Source: Micrococcales bacterium (GTDB lineage Bacteria > Actinomycetota > Actinomycetes > Actinomycetales > WQXJ01). From it: a stretch of DNA of 45,405 bases. The DNA lies in NCBI GenBank assembly GCA_009784895.1, contig WQXJ01000016.1, forward strand, positions 1-45,405, written 5' to 3'. Both the position numbers and the translations under genes were made by a program. The first letter of the stretch is position 1; each line of letters opens with the position of its first letter. Shown here in pieces: positions 26,707 to 35,422 of the stretch. The notes beneath the pieces were generated by a model, which was given only the letters and a program-made list of their open reading frames with translations, was not told the origin of the DNA and did not search any database.

Positions 26707-27657
26707 ATGTCGTCAAGAACGGTAATGGTGCTGGCAGGTGGGCTTTCGCACGAGCGCGAGGTGTCGTTGCGGTCCGGGCGACGGACAGCCGCAGCGCTGC
26801 GACAGGCTGGCTATGACGTCATCGAAACCGACCTTGAGGCTGGCCTCATCACAACCCTGTCTGTCGACCAAGTCGACCTGGTATGGCCTTTGCTGCACGG
26901 CGCCAGCGGCGAAGACGGTTCGGTCGGTGATGTGCTCGAATTGCTTAACGTGCCCTACCTGGGAGCCGACCCACGGGCCTCACGTATCGCCTGGAACAAA
27001 GCCATCGCCAAAACAACTTTGCGCCGTCAAGGCATCAAAACGCCTGACTTCGTCACCTTGCCGCAGTCTTTGTTCCGCGAGCTGGGCGCCGGCGCACTGT
27101 TGAAACTGCTGGAGGCCTCTTTTGGATTGCCAGTCATGGTCAAACCGCTGATGGGTGGTTCGGCCCTGGGAATCACCCGGGTCGATTCACCCAGCCAGTT
27201 GCCTAATGCCATGATGGACTGCTTCTCCTATTGCGACTACGCCATGTTCGAACGGGTCGTTGACGGGGTTGAACTAGCCGTGTCGGTGGTTGACCGGGGT
27301 AATGGCCCTGAAGCCTTGCCGGCGGTGGAGATTGAGACTGACGGTCCCTATGACTACGACGCCCGCTACAACCCTGGCCGGACCGAGTTCTTCGCGCCGG
27401 CCCGGATCAGCTCCGCAGCCGCCCTTAGGGCCGGGGAAATTGCCGTCAAATGCCACACTGGCCTGGGCTTACGGCATTTGTCACGGACCGACATGTTTCT
27501 GGGCCATGACGGTGAGGTCTACTTCCTTGAGGTCAACGTTTCTCCAGGCATGCAGGAAACCTCGCTGCTGCCCCAAGGCGCCCTGGCGGCCGGACAGACA
27601 CTGCCCAAGCTGTACTCCGCCATGGTTGAGGCCGCCTTGGCGTCACCGGCCCAATAG
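26707..27657 (+). CDS. ddl: D-alanine--D-alanine ligase (ATP-grasp)
   Basis: Joins two D-alanines for peptidoglycan precursors. The 316-residue protein starts VMVLAGGLSHEREVSLRSG, the Ddl N-terminal signature with the catalytic SxExEVSLxSG pattern. The ATP-grasp part has PVMVKPLMGGSALGITRV (phosphate loop), and the C-terminal signature is FLEVNVSPGMQETSLLPQ. It is a little shorter than typical Ddl (about 350), like the compact DdlB type. The ATG has a GGAAGGAT site upstream. Neighbouring MurJ supports a wall-synthesis cluster. A second ddl elsewhere in the genome is possible. Confidence 0.9.
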   Translation: MSSRTVMVLAGGLSHEREVSLRSGRRTAAALRQAGYDVIETDLEAGLITTLSVDQVDLVWPLLHGASGEDGSVGDVLELLNVPYLGADPRASRIAWNKAIAKTTLRRQGIKTPDFVTLPQSLFRELGAGALLKLLEASFGLPVMVKPLMGGSALGITRVDSPSQLPNAMMDCFSYCDYAMFERVVDGVELAVSVVDRGNGPEALPAVEIETDGPYDYDARYNPGRTEFFAPARISSAAALRAGEIAVKCHTGLGLRHLSRTDMFLGHDGEVYFLEVNVSPGMQETSLLPQGALAAGQTLPKLYSAMVEAALASPAQ

Positions 27658-27700
27658 GAATCGCCATCGACGTTTTAAAGGGCTAGTTGGAGTCCTTGGG

Positions 27701-28051
27701 CTACTTTTCAGGGGCGGCCAGACAGAACTGGTTGCCGTCTGGGTCCTCGAGTACCACCCAGTCGAGTGGTCCCATTTGGTGGGCGGCCACAAACTTGGCG
27801 CCAAGTGACTTCAGCCGCTCGACTTGGGCATCCCGGTTGGGGGCCGACATGTCCAGGTGAAGCCGGTTTTTTCCCGGCGTCGGGTCAGTCACCTTCTGGA
27901 AACCCAATGACAGCCCTTCGCCGGCGGCGACCATCACAAAGAAGCCATCGCCGTCGTAAACGATTTGTGTTTCAAGGGCTTCGGCCCACCAAGCAGCCAG
28001 GGCCCGGGCGTCAGTCGTATCGAACGTGACCATTCCAATGTTGATTGCCAT
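27701..28051 (-). CDS. VOC family protein (glyoxalase/bleomycin-resistance fold)
   Basis: A 116-residue single-domain protein with the paired beta-alpha-beta-beta-beta pattern: MVTFDTTDARALAAWWAEAL opens the first half, RLHLDMSAPNRDAQVERLKSLGA the second, and it ends VVLEDPDGNQFCLA, the usual metal-site strand. Members bind or alter diverse small molecules; no substrate can be assigned. It converges with ddl and lies downstream of parB on the same strand, 48 bp away. ATG at 28051. Confidence 0.85.
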   Translation of the reverse strand: MAINIGMVTFDTTDARALAAWWAEALETQIVYDGDGFFVMVAAGEGLSLGFQKVTDPTPGKNRLHLDMSAPNRDAQVERLKSLGAKFVAAHQMGPLDWVVLEDPDGNQFCLAAPEK

Positions 28052-28089
28052 AACCCGAGCCTACGGCAGTTGGGGCGACCGCAGCCGGC

Positions 28090-28111
28090 GGGAATTGTTC
28101 ACCAGCCCCCT
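28090..28111 (+). repeat. TTGTTCACCAGCCCC motif, copy 1 (parB 3' end)
   Basis: A 22-bp stretch beginning GGGAATTGTTCACC is identical to 35718-35739 in the dnaA-dnaN region. This copy spans the parB stop codon. Confidence 0.6.
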
Positions 28112-29109
28112 GGTCTGAGCCTTGGTTGATCTGGCGCGATCAAGCCCAGGATCCGGTCGAGGTCCTGAACCGAGGCGAATTCAATGGTTATGCGACCTTT
28201 GGCCTTGCCCAAAGTGATTTTGACATTCGTATCTAGGTGGTCAATCAGCTTGTCCTGCAACTCATCTAGCGCCTCGGTGCGTGAACCCGCCCGCGAGCTG
28301 GCCCGGCTTTTTGCTTTGGGCGGTGGGATGTCACCGACGGCCACCATCTGCTCGGTTGAACGCACTGAGAGACCTTCCGCCACAATTTTCTGAGCTAGGC
28401 GCTCCATGGCGGCGGCGTCTTCAAGTCCGAGCAATGCCCGTCCATGCCCGGCTGAAAGCACTCCGGCCGCCAGGCGGCGCTGCACCAGGCTTGGCAGCTT
28501 CAGCAGTCGCAAAGTGTTGGTGATTTGTGGCCGCGAGCGCGCCAGGCGTCCGGCTAGCTCTTCCTGGGTGCAGCCAAAATCGTCCATCAGCTGCTGATAG
28601 GCGGCGGCTTCCTCCAGCGGATTGAGTTCCGCCCGGTGCAGGTTCTCCAGCAAAGCGTCTCTGAGCATGTCGCCGTCATCGGTTTGGCGGACGATGGCGG
28701 GGATCTCGGCCAGGCCCAGCCGCTGGGCCGCCCGCCAGCGACGCTCCCCCACGACCAGTTCGTAGCGGTCCTTGGCCAAAGGCCGGACCACAATAGGCTG
28801 GAGTAGTCCAACCGCCTTGATCGAGGCTGCTAGCTCGTCTAGCTCGTCGGAGTCAAAGACCTGCCGTGGCTGGTGCCGGTTTGGTTTGATTTTGGCCACC
28901 GCCACGGTGGCAAAGTAGGCACCGGGCACCTCGACTAGGTCTGCTTGACCGGTTGAGGTGAGGCCGGGCTTTGAACCGGTGCCACCGAAGAAGACATCTG
29001 CCGGTCTATCGACGCGTTCGGCCGGGCCACCAGGCCGCGAAGTTGAAGCCGGTTCTTGCGGGATTAACGCGCCTAGGCCTTTGCCCAAGCCGCGCCGCCG
29101 GTTAGCCAT
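28099..29109 (-). CDS. parB: Chromosome partitioning protein ParB
   Basis: Binds parS, spreads as a CTP-dependent clamp and links the origin region to ParA and SMC. The 336-residue protein has a basic N-terminus (NRRRGLGKGLGALIP) expected to touch ParA. The ParB/Srx domain carries the CTP-pocket box GERRWRAAQR (121-130) and the ENLHRAELNPLEEA motif. The helix-turn-helix follows (TQEELAGRLARSRPQITNTLRLL), then a C-terminal dimer domain. The box normally read NPxQPR is NRHQPR here (77-82). ATG at 29109 overlaps the parA stop by eight bases. Confidence 0.96.
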   Translation of the reverse strand: MANRRRGLGKGLGALIPQEPASTSRPGGPAERVDRPADVFFGGTGSKPGLTSTGQADLVEVPGAYFATVAVAKIKPNRHQPRQVFDSDELDELAASIKAVGLLQPIVVRPLAKDRYELVVGERRWRAAQRLGLAEIPAIVRQTDDGDMLRDALLENLHRAELNPLEEAAAYQQLMDDFGCTQEELAGRLARSRPQITNTLRLLKLPSLVQRRLAAGVLSAGHGRALLGLEDAAAMERLAQKIVAEGLSVRSTEQMVAVGDIPPPKAKSRASSRAGSRTEALDELQDKLIDHLDTNVKITLGKAKGRITIEFASVQDLDRILGLIAPDQPRLRPGGW

Positions 29110-30091
29110 GACTTGCTCCTTCGAAGGGCTGGTGAACAGTTCTCTTGGTCAACTCTTTGGCCGCCTCCAAGTAGGCCAAAGCGCCGCTTGAAGATGGATC
29201 GTAGGTCAAAACCGTCTGCCCGTAACCAGGTGCCTCGCTGACCCTAACCGACCGCGGAATGGGCGGGTCGAGCACCTGGGCCGGGAAATGCTGGCGCACT
29301 TCGTTGACCACGTCATGCGCCAATTTGGTCCGCTGGTCGAACATCGTCAGCAGGATGGTCGAAAGCTGGAGTTCGGGGTTGAGCGAGTCCCGGATCAAGT
29401 TGACCGTCTGGATCAATTGGCTCAGCCCCTCCAAGGCGTAGTACTCACACTGAATTGGGATCAAGACCTCGCGGCCGGCGACAAAGGCGTTGAGGGTCAG
29501 CAGGCCCAAACTTGGCGGGCAGTCAATCAGAATGTAGTCCAGTTGTCTTTCGCCCCTGAGATGCCAGTCCACTCTGAGCTGCTCGAGCGCACGGTCGAGT
29601 AGGTGCTCGCGGCCAGCCATGGCGACTAGTTCAATTTCGGCTCCCGAAAGGTCAATTGTGGCCGGCACACACCAGAGTCCGTCTACCTCAGGACATGCCG
29701 CCATGACTTCAATCATGGCCCTGCCATCCAGCAAGACGTCATAGACAGTGGCGCTGTCCGGGCGCAGCTCAATGCCTAAGGCAGTTGAGGCATTGCCCTG
29801 AGGGTCGCAGTCCACCACCAAAACGCGGCAGCCGCCAATGGCCAGGGCCGCAGCCAAGTTGACCGCCGTTGTGGTCTTGCCGACACCGCCTTTTTGGTTG
29901 GCCACGGTCACGATCCGGGTACGAGCCGGCCTATCAAAGGCCACGCCTTGCAGTTTGGCCCGCCGGCGAGCGTCGCGGGCGACCTCGTCGCCAACCGGCG
30001 TGTCAGAGACCCACGTTTCACGTGAAACATTGGCGTGCCGGCCACCGGCTCTGGCCCCGCCTGATGGCGCCATCTGGTCGCTCGGCATCAC
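29102..30091 (-). CDS. parA: Chromosome partitioning ATPase ParA (Soj)
   Basis: A Walker-type ATPase that binds nucleoid DNA and pulls ParB-parS complexes apart. The deviant Walker A KGGVGKTT lies at 67-74 within VTVANQKGGVGKTTTAVNLA. The switch region is DYILIDCPPSLGLLTLNA. Compared with the minimal Soj form it has about 55 extra N-terminal residues, a common actinobacterial feature. A parS site lies inside this extension (codons 22-26, VSRET). GTG at 30091 or the adjacent ATG at 30088 overlaps the rsmG stop; GGAAGG upstream fits either. Confidence 0.96.
   Translation of the reverse strand: MMPSDQMAPSGGARAGGRHANVSRETWVSDTPVGDEVARDARRRAKLQGVAFDRPARTRIVTVANQKGGVGKTTTAVNLAAALAIGGCRVLVVDCDPQGNASTALGIELRPDSATVYDVLLDGRAMIEVMAACPEVDGLWCVPATIDLSGAEIELVAMAGREHLLDRALEQLRVDWHLRGERQLDYILIDCPPSLGLLTLNAFVAGREVLIPIQCEYYALEGLSQLIQTVNLIRDSLNPELQLSTILLTMFDQRTKLAHDVVNEVRQHFPAQVLDPPIPRSVRVSEAPGYGQTVLTYDPSSSGALAYLEAAKELTKRTVHQPFEGASHG
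29125..29141 (-). repeat. TTGTTCACCAGCCCC motif, copy 2 (parA 3' end)
   Basis: On the minus strand the sequence reads AACTGTTCACCAGCCCT, one or two changes from copies 1 and 3. It lies in the last codons of parA, just before parB. Confidence 0.45.
30014..30029. promoter_or_regulatory. parS centromere site
   Basis: GTTTCACGTGAAAC (30015-30028) is the perfect palindromic core of the bacterial parS consensus TGTTTCACGTGAAACA; the flanks are C and A, giving 15 of 16 matches. It lies within parA and about 5.4 kb from the oriC interval, where ParB is expected to load. Confidence 0.93.
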
Positions 30092-30795
30092 GTCGCCTTC
30101 CTTTCCCCGCCACCAGTATGGGCCACAGCACCAACCTTGCCGGGGCCCAGTTGCCCCCGCACCACGAACGTTTTGTCGTTGGCCAGCGGCGTGGCCTCAA
30201 TCACTGCTAGTCCCTCGTAACCCAGGTGGTGCATCGCCTCTTGACAACGATTGAGTTCTTGACCAGCACTGCGGCCTTTCAGGGCCAAATACAGTCCACC
30301 GGGTTTGAGTAACTCGGCCGCCCAGGCGGCCATCTCATCTAGGGCGCCAACGGCCCGCGAAACCACCGCCTCGACCTGTCGATGGCCGGCCAGTTCCTGC
30401 GCTCGACTCCATGTCAAAGTGACATTGGACAGACCGAGTCGAGTCCTAACCTCCTCAAGCCAAGTTATGCGCCGTTTCATTGAGTCAACCAGCTCGAAGC
30501 AGAGGTCCGGCCGAGCCAAGGCCAACACCACTCCAGGTAGGCCGGCCCCCGACCCAATGTCCATAACGGTGCCCCCGGCCGGTAGGTGGGGCACCAGGCT
30601 GGCGCAATTGGCCAAATGCCTGGACCACAACCGCCCAGTTTCACGCGGTCCTATCAGTCCCCGTTTCGGTCCTTGGCTGGCCAGCATGGCCGCGAAAACG
30701 GCCATCTGATCGTAGGCCGGTCCAAACAGCCTGCGCACGGCCTGGTGGTCCAGCTTGGCGTCATCATCCGGGCCGGTAGCGACCGGCCTCATCAA
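30088..30795 (-). CDS. rsmG: 16S rRNA (guanine-527-N7)-methyltransferase
   Basis: Methylates G527 in the 530 loop of 16S rRNA; loss gives low-level streptomycin resistance in relatives. The 235-residue protein has the SAM-binding motif VMDIGSGAGLPGVVLAL (77-93), the acidic motif FELVDSMKRRITWLEE and the VSRAVGALDEMAAW segment of the RsmG (GidB) family. The ATG overlaps the jag stop by four bases, within the conserved jag-rsmG-parA-parB order. Confidence 0.95.
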   Translation of the reverse strand: MMRPVATGPDDDAKLDHQAVRRLFGPAYDQMAVFAAMLASQGPKRGLIGPRETGRLWSRHLANCASLVPHLPAGGTVMDIGSGAGLPGVVLALARPDLCFELVDSMKRRITWLEEVRTRLGLSNVTLTWSRAQELAGHRQVEAVVSRAVGALDEMAAWAAELLKPGGLYLALKGRSAGQELNRCQEAMHHLGYEGLAVIEATPLANDKTFVVRGQLGPGKVGAVAHTGGGERKAT

Positions 30796-31388
30796 GCCGG
30801 CCTGACAACCACGAACCGTTCGGGGTCAACGCCGCTCGATTCAGAAACCAGCCCAGCCTCGGCCACACGGTCATGGACCACTTTGCGTTCAAAAGCGTTC
30901 ATTGGTTCTAGCGACAGGTGGACGCCTTTGGTCTTGACCTCGGTGATGATCTGGTCAGCCACTTGCTGCAATTGCTCACGCCGCCCAGCTCGGTACCCAG
31001 CCACGTCCAGCATCAGCCGCGACCGGTCGCCAGTTCTGTTTTGGATGGCGATCCGAGTCAATTCCTGCAGGGCATCAAGCACCTCTCCGTCCCGGCCGAC
31101 CAGTTTCTTCAACTCACCGCCAGAGGACTCCTCACTGACAACCGCCACCACGGCTCGGCCGTGATCGACATCAATGTCGATATCGCCGTCCATATCAACA
31201 ATGTCGAGGAACTCCTCCAAATAGTCGGCCGCAACCTCGCCTTCGTTTTCAAGGCGAGAAGACCTTGACTTGGACGTCTCATCGGCGTCTTGGCTCTGGT
31301 CTAAGGCCACTTCGGCCAGCTCGGTGGCCTCGTCTGTCTCAACTTGGTTCTCAGCTGGTTGGCTGAGGGCATCGTTGTCTTGACTCAC
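30792..31388 (-). CDS. jag: Jag/KhpB family single-stranded nucleic-acid binding protein
   Basis: An RNA-binding protein that works with KhpA in some bacteria to tune cell division and elongation. The roughly 198-residue protein has a long acidic N-terminus, then a KH domain (SGGELKKLVGRDGEVLDALQ, with GRDG as the GxxG loop) and an R3H domain (AFERKVVHDRVAE, the R-x3-H signature). I start at GTG 31388 because GGAG lies seven bases upstream; a TTG at 31403 is in frame but has no site. The membrane-linked Jag_N domain of some relatives is not seen. Confidence 0.92.
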   Translation of the reverse strand: MSQDNDALSQPAENQVETDEATELAEVALDQSQDADETSKSRSSRLENEGEVAADYLEEFLDIVDMDGDIDIDVDHGRAVVAVVSEESSGGELKKLVGRDGEVLDALQELTRIAIQNRTGDRSRLMLDVAGYRAGRREQLQQVADQIITEVKTKGVHLSLEPMNAFERKVVHDRVAEAGLVSESSGVDPERFVVVRPA

Positions 31389-31403
31389 TACCTGGCTCCT
31401 CAA

Positions 31404-32621
31404 TCATTTGCGCTGCTTGCGCGAGGTCTTCTTTGGTTGTTGACGCTGCCCACTTTGTGGTTTGGCTTGGTTGGGGCCAGCCTGGCTGCCCTTTTGGCTG
31501 CCGCTAGCTTGGTTCGACTGGCTATCTTGGCCGCCGGCATTGGCTCGTTTGGCGGTGTCCTTTTTGCCTGCTGACGGGCCGTCAACGGCCGATGCCGGCT
31601 CAGGCTCTGGCTTTGGACCGCCGGGTTTTGGCCCGGTGCCTTTGCGATCCGCTCGGCTGGTCCGCTTCGGCTGGACACGTTGGCCCGAAGGTGGCTCAAT
31701 GATGGCCGGCGGCGGCTCATCCTCCACCTGATCTGGTTCGCCCCGCTTGGCGCGTCTCTTGGCTTTGCGTGCTTCTAAGCGTTTTTCCGCCTCTGTGCCT
31801 GGAGTTGGCATACGGCGAATGACAAAGAATTGTTGGCCCATCGACCACAGGTTGGTGGTCAGCCAGTAAATCAGCACGCCAATAGGGAAGTTCACGCCAG
31901 TGACAAAGAAGATCAAGGGCATGCCGTAGAGCATGATCTTCTGGGTCCGGTACATCGGGTTGTCGGCCGCCATGGCCGGGACGTTCTTCATGGTCAGCTG
32001 ACGCTGCGTGGTGAAAGTCGTCACTGACATGGCCACTATCAACACCATGGTGACTATGCGCACGGTGACTGCCGGTGCGCCGGCCCAGGTCTCGGGGTTC
32101 ATGAAAGTAGCCGAGAGTGGCGCGCCAAAAAGCTTTGACTCCATGACTTGGCCGGCCACTTTGGCGTCGATTGGGCCAATCGAAGTAATCGAGCCGCCCT
32201 TGTAGATTCCCTTCTGCAGCAGTGGCATTGAGTAAAGCACTCGGAACAGCGCAAAGAAGAAAGGGGACTGGGCCAAGATGGGCAGGCAGGAGCTCAGCGG
32301 GTTGGCGCCGTGCTTCTTGTACAACGCCATCAGCTCTTCTTGCTGGCGTCGTTTCGACACCGGGTCGGTTTTGCCCTTATAGCGCTTTTGTAGCCGCTGA
32401 ACCTCCGGCTGAATCAACTGCATGGCGCGTGAAGATCGGATCTGCTTGACGAACAACGGGATCATGATCATGCGCATCACTACCACCAACATGACAATTG
32501 CCAGGATCCAAGCGACCGAGCTCTTGGCCCCAAACACCAAGGCAAAGGCCTTGTGAGAGCCGTACATGATCCAGGCCACCAACCACATGATGGGGCTTAG
32601 AATCGAATCAAACCAACCCAT
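31404..32621 (-). CDS. yidC: Membrane protein insertase YidC
   Basis: Inserts proteins into the membrane alone or with Sec. The 405-residue protein has the Gram-positive/actinobacterial plan. A first helix ([20 protein letters not shown]) is followed by the coiled region [35 protein letters not shown]. The conserved [20 protein letters not shown] helix and three further helices come next. The C-terminal tail (about 290-405) is long, basic and Lys/Arg/Gln/Pro-rich, fit for ribosome contact. ATG at 32621 has AGGAAGG upstream; ten codons further upstream lack conservation. It overlaps yidD by 14 bases. Confidence 0.95.
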   Translation of the reverse strand: MGWFDSILSPIMWLVAWIMYGSHKAFALVFGAKSSVAWILAIVMLVVVMRMIMIPLFVKQIRSSRAMQLIQPEVQRLQKRYKGKTDPVSKRRQQEELMALYKKHGANPLSSCLPILAQSPFFFALFRVLYSMPLLQKGIYKGGSITSIGPIDAKVAGQVMESKLFGAPLSATFMNPETWAGAPAVTVRIVTMVLIVAMSVTTFTTQRQLTMKNVPAMAADNPMYRTQKIMLYGMPLIFFVTGVNFPIGVLIYWLTTNLWSMGQQFFVIRRMPTPGTEAEKRLEARKAKRRAKRGEPDQVEDEPPPAIIEPPSGQRVQPKRTSRADRKGTGPKPGGPKPEPEPASAVDGPSAGKKDTAKRANAGGQDSQSNQASGSQKGSQAGPNQAKPQSGQRQQPKKTSRKQRK

Positions 32622-33051
32622 TGTACACCTTCCTGGTAGCCTCTTGTACAACAGGCTCTGGCCCCGTTGACATAGCCAGCACCAAGCGCTGACCTGAGCG
32701 AACGCCGGGATTAGCAGCTGGTATGGCAGCCTGAGTTGGGCTCGGCGTTAACTGGCCGGCTGCTGACTGGCCGGCTACGGTCGACAAGCTGGCGCTGCTT
32801 GGGGCCGGCCAGCGCTCCGGTACATGATCAACCCCGCCTGGGCTCCAAGGGTTGCAGCGCAACAGCCGCCAGGCTGTTAGCGCCAACCCTTTGACCAGTC
32901 CCAGCCGCCTGAGTGCGGTGATCGAGTACTGCGAACAACACGGATAGTAGCGGCAGCTTGGCGCGAACATCGGTGAGATCAGTCGCTGGTACAGGCGCAC
33001 CAGTCCAGCCAGGGCCAGTGCCGGCCCTCTGATCAACCGTTGGTAACTCAC
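32608..33051 (-). CDS. yidD: Membrane protein insertion efficiency factor YidD
   Basis: A small membrane-associated helper of YidC. The core is intact: [31 protein letters not shown] and [22 protein letters not shown], with the family cysteines. The family is normally 70-110 residues; this one has 147 because of a Ser/Ala/Pro/Gln-rich C-terminal extension of about 60 residues. GTG at 33051 follows the rnpA stop by one base, preceded by AGGTGAC. Confidence 0.92.
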   Translation of the reverse strand: MSYQRLIRGPALALAGLVRLYQRLISPMFAPSCRYYPCCSQYSITALRRLGLVKGLALTAWRLLRCNPWSPGGVDHVPERWPAPSSASLSTVAGQSAAGQLTPSPTQAAIPAANPGVRSGQRLVLAMSTGPEPVVQEATRKVYNGLV

Positions 33052-33052
33052 G

Positions 33053-33394
33053 TCACCTACTTGCCTTTTCAATGGCCCGCCCAAGGCAGTTGGACACAGA
33101 GCTTCGCAGGGTCGAATACTCAGCTGTCGCCGCTGGTGGCAGGGCTCTGACCACGACGCCCGTGCCGTTAGGGATTTGTACCAGTTGACTAGCCAGGATG
33201 GCGCGTAGTCGCCTGGTCACGCGGTGACGAATAACCGAATTGCCGACCGCCTTGGAGACAGCCAAGCCAAGTAACCGTTGGTTGTCCTGGCGCCGTGAGG
33301 CGTAGGCCACAACTAGGCCTGAGCCTGCCCTGCCACCGCCTTGCGTAGCCACGAAATCGGCCGGGCGCCGCATCCGGTTGGCCCTGGAGAGCAC
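33053..33394 (-). CDS. rnpA: Ribonuclease P protein component
   Basis: Assists the RNase P RNA in trimming tRNA 5' ends. The 113-residue protein shows [13 protein letters not shown] at the start and the RNR-type motif as [19 protein letters not shown], the basic helix that binds RNA. GTG start five bases after the rpmH stop; the conserved rpmH-rnpA-yidD-yidC operon. Confidence 0.95.
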   Translation of the reverse strand: MLSRANRMRRPADFVATQGGGRAGSGLVVAYASRRQDNQRLLGLAVSKAVGNSVIRHRVTRRLRAILASQLVQIPNGTGVVVRALPPAATAEYSTLRSSVSNCLGRAIEKASR

Positions 33395-33399
33395 GTCAG

Positions 33400-33537
33400 C
33401 TAGGCCGAAAGTTGGCTGCGGCCCTTGCGCCGCCTGGCCGCCAAGATGCTTCGCCCGGCCCGCGTGCGCATACGCAGCCGGAAGCCGTGGGTTCTGGCCC
33501 GGCGGCGATTATTGGGTTGAAAGGTTCTCTTGCTCAC
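33400..33537 (-). CDS. rpmH: 50S ribosomal protein L34
   Basis: A 45-residue basic ribosomal protein: [19 protein letters not shown], then [19 protein letters not shown], the full L34 signature. GTG at 33537. It is the first gene of the minus-strand operon that diverges from dnaA. Confidence 0.97.
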   Translation of the reverse strand: MSKRTFQPNNRRRARTHGFRLRMRTRAGRSILAARRRKGRSQLSA

Positions 33538-34036
33538 GGTCCTACTCCACCACTTTGTCCCCCAGGCCCATTTGGACCCCGCGCTTGCCCGCGACATCTG
33601 CCAAGGCAGCGTCGCGTCGCGCCCCTGGGCACGAAGATTCGTCATTAGTGCATAGCCGGGCACAAAGGTACGGTCTGAAGCCGCATTTGGTCAAACCACA
33701 ACCTCTTACTGGCTTGGCCACCGACCGAAGTTACGCCTGGCCTGAGGCGCTTAGGCGCCAGGGCCCGGCCCGTTGTCTAGTTGACTGCCTAAGCCCGGCT
33801 CGACCGCGTCTTGCCAGCCCAACCCCAGCCAACACTTTCGAGGCTCTGGCGGCCGTTCACGACCAGCTTCATTCGATCCGTTGACCAGCCGTTACACGCC
33901 TGGTGCGGAGCGGAATCGGGGCTTGGGCCAGCAGTCACTTGGTTCTCTTTGCCAGGTCTGGGGCAGACACCGAGGCGATTGGGCCATTAGCATTCGTACA
34001 CGGCCTGCGCGCCAAAGCCGAACCTAAGGACCAACC
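33538..34036. other. rpmH-dnaA divergent intergenic region
   Basis: About 500 bp with no credible gene. It should hold the divergent promoters for the rpmH operon and dnaA. I see no good DnaA box (TTATCCACA type) here. GCGCTTAGGCGCC (about 33749-33761) is a small hairpin, and GTTCACGACCAGC near 33855 is a degenerate match to the TTGTTCACCAGCCCC motif. AAGGA at 34026-34030 is the likely ribosome site of dnaA. Confidence 0.6.
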
Positions 34037-35422
34037 GTGGATGAACCTCGCGAGATTAGCCAAATTTGGAAGCAAGCCCGGCAAATCTGGGATGACGAGG
34101 GCAGCCTGTCTGGCCAGCGCCTCGGCTTCCTTTCCCTGATCAAACCGGTTGCCCTGGTCCAAGACACGGCACTATTGGCGGTTGGCTCCCAGTACGCCAA
34201 GGACTACCTCGAGGCCAACTTGGCCGGTCTGATCGAAACAACACTTAGCCGCATTACCTCAAAACCGATGAACATCGCCATTTCGATCGACCCCACGGTG
34301 GACACCGAGCTGGCCCCAGCTGAGCCAGCCGAAACCCCAGCCAGCCAGGTCGAGCCGAACGACCCAGCAGACCGCAACCGGCCCCATCCCAGCCAGCTGC
34401 GTGGCCGTTACACCTTTGACACCTTTGTCATTGGCCCCTCAAACCGCTTTGCCCACGCCGCCGCCGTGGCCGTAGCTGAAGCTCCAGCCAAGGCTTATAA
34501 CCCGCTGTTTATCTATGGTGGCTCCGGACTGGGTAAAACCCACCTGCTGCACGCCATCGGCAACTACGCCCAGGTCCTCGAAACCGCTCACAAGGTTCGC
34601 TACGCCACCTCGGAGGAGTTCACCAACGATTTCATCAACTTTGTCCGCGACGGCAAGATGGAAGACTTCCAGCGCCGGTACCGCAACAACGACATTCTGT
34701 TGATTGACGACATCCAGTTTCTCAAAGGCAAAGGTCAAACCATGGAAGAGTTCTTCCACACCTTCAACGCCTTGCATAACTCTGGCAGTCAGGTCGTCAT
34801 CACCTCTGACCTAGCCCCGAAACAACTTGACGGTTTTGAGGACCGGATGCGCTCGCGCTTCGAGTGGGGCTTGTTGACGGACGTTCAGCCGCCGGATCTT
34901 GAGACTCGAATTGCTATCCTGCGCAAAAAAGCCGACAGCGAAGGCATCACGGCCAGTTTTGATGTCCTTGAGTACATCGCCCAACGAATCACCACCAACA
35001 TCCGCGAACTCGAAGGTTCGCTCATCCGCGTAACTGCCTTTGCCTCGCTCAATCATCAGTCAGTTGACCTGTCGCTGGCTGAAATCGTCCTACGCGACCT
35101 CATCACCGACCACCCGGCCCAAATCACCACGGCCTCCATCATTGCCCACACTGCCAAGTACTATGACTACTCCATTGACGAGCTTTGTGGTCCGTCTCGT
35201 TCACGCAATCTGGTCAACGCCCGCCAAATTGCCATGTACCTATGCCGCGAGCTGACCGACCTATCGCTGCCAGCTATTGGCCGCGAATTTGGCGGGCGGG
35301 ACCACACCACGGTGATGCACGCCCAAAAACGGGTCAAGGAATCAATGGCCGAGAAACGTTCAGTCTTCATCCGCGTGACCGAACTGACCAACCGCATAAA
35401 GCAACAGGCGGCCGATTCCTAA
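34037..35422 (+). CDS. dnaA: Chromosomal replication initiator protein DnaA
   Basis: Binds DnaA boxes at oriC and melts DNA to load the helicase. The 461-residue protein has domain I (about 5-85, ISQIWKQARQIWDD...), a short Pro/Glu/Ala-rich domain II (about 86-120), an AAA+ domain with Walker A GGSGLGKT (161-168) and Walker B ILLIDDIQF. Domain IV carries the DNA-binding signature GRDHTTVMHA (420-429). GTG at 34037 follows AAGGA by six bases. Domain II is much shorter than in Streptomyces. Confidence 0.98.
   Translation: MDEPREISQIWKQARQIWDDEGSLSGQRLGFLSLIKPVALVQDTALLAVGSQYAKDYLEANLAGLIETTLSRITSKPMNIAISIDPTVDTELAPAEPAETPASQVEPNDPADRNRPHPSQLRGRYTFDTFVIGPSNRFAHAAAVAVAEAPAKAYNPLFIYGGSGLGKTHLLHAIGNYAQVLETAHKVRYATSEEFTNDFINFVRDGKMEDFQRRYRNNDILLIDDIQFLKGKGQTMEEFFHTFNALHNSGSQVVITSDLAPKQLDGFEDRMRSRFEWGLLTDVQPPDLETRIAILRKKADSEGITASFDVLEYIAQRITTNIRELEGSLIRVTAFASLNHQSVDLSLAEIVLRDLITDHPAQITTASIIAHTAKYYDYSIDELCGPSRSRNLVNARQIAMYLCRELTDLSLPAIGREFGGRDHTTVMHAQKRVKESMAEKRSVFIRVTELTNRIKQQAADS

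Noticed and set aside
30639-30652. GTTTCACGCGGTCC in rsmG as a parS site
   Set aside because: It fails the palindrome with three or more mismatches.
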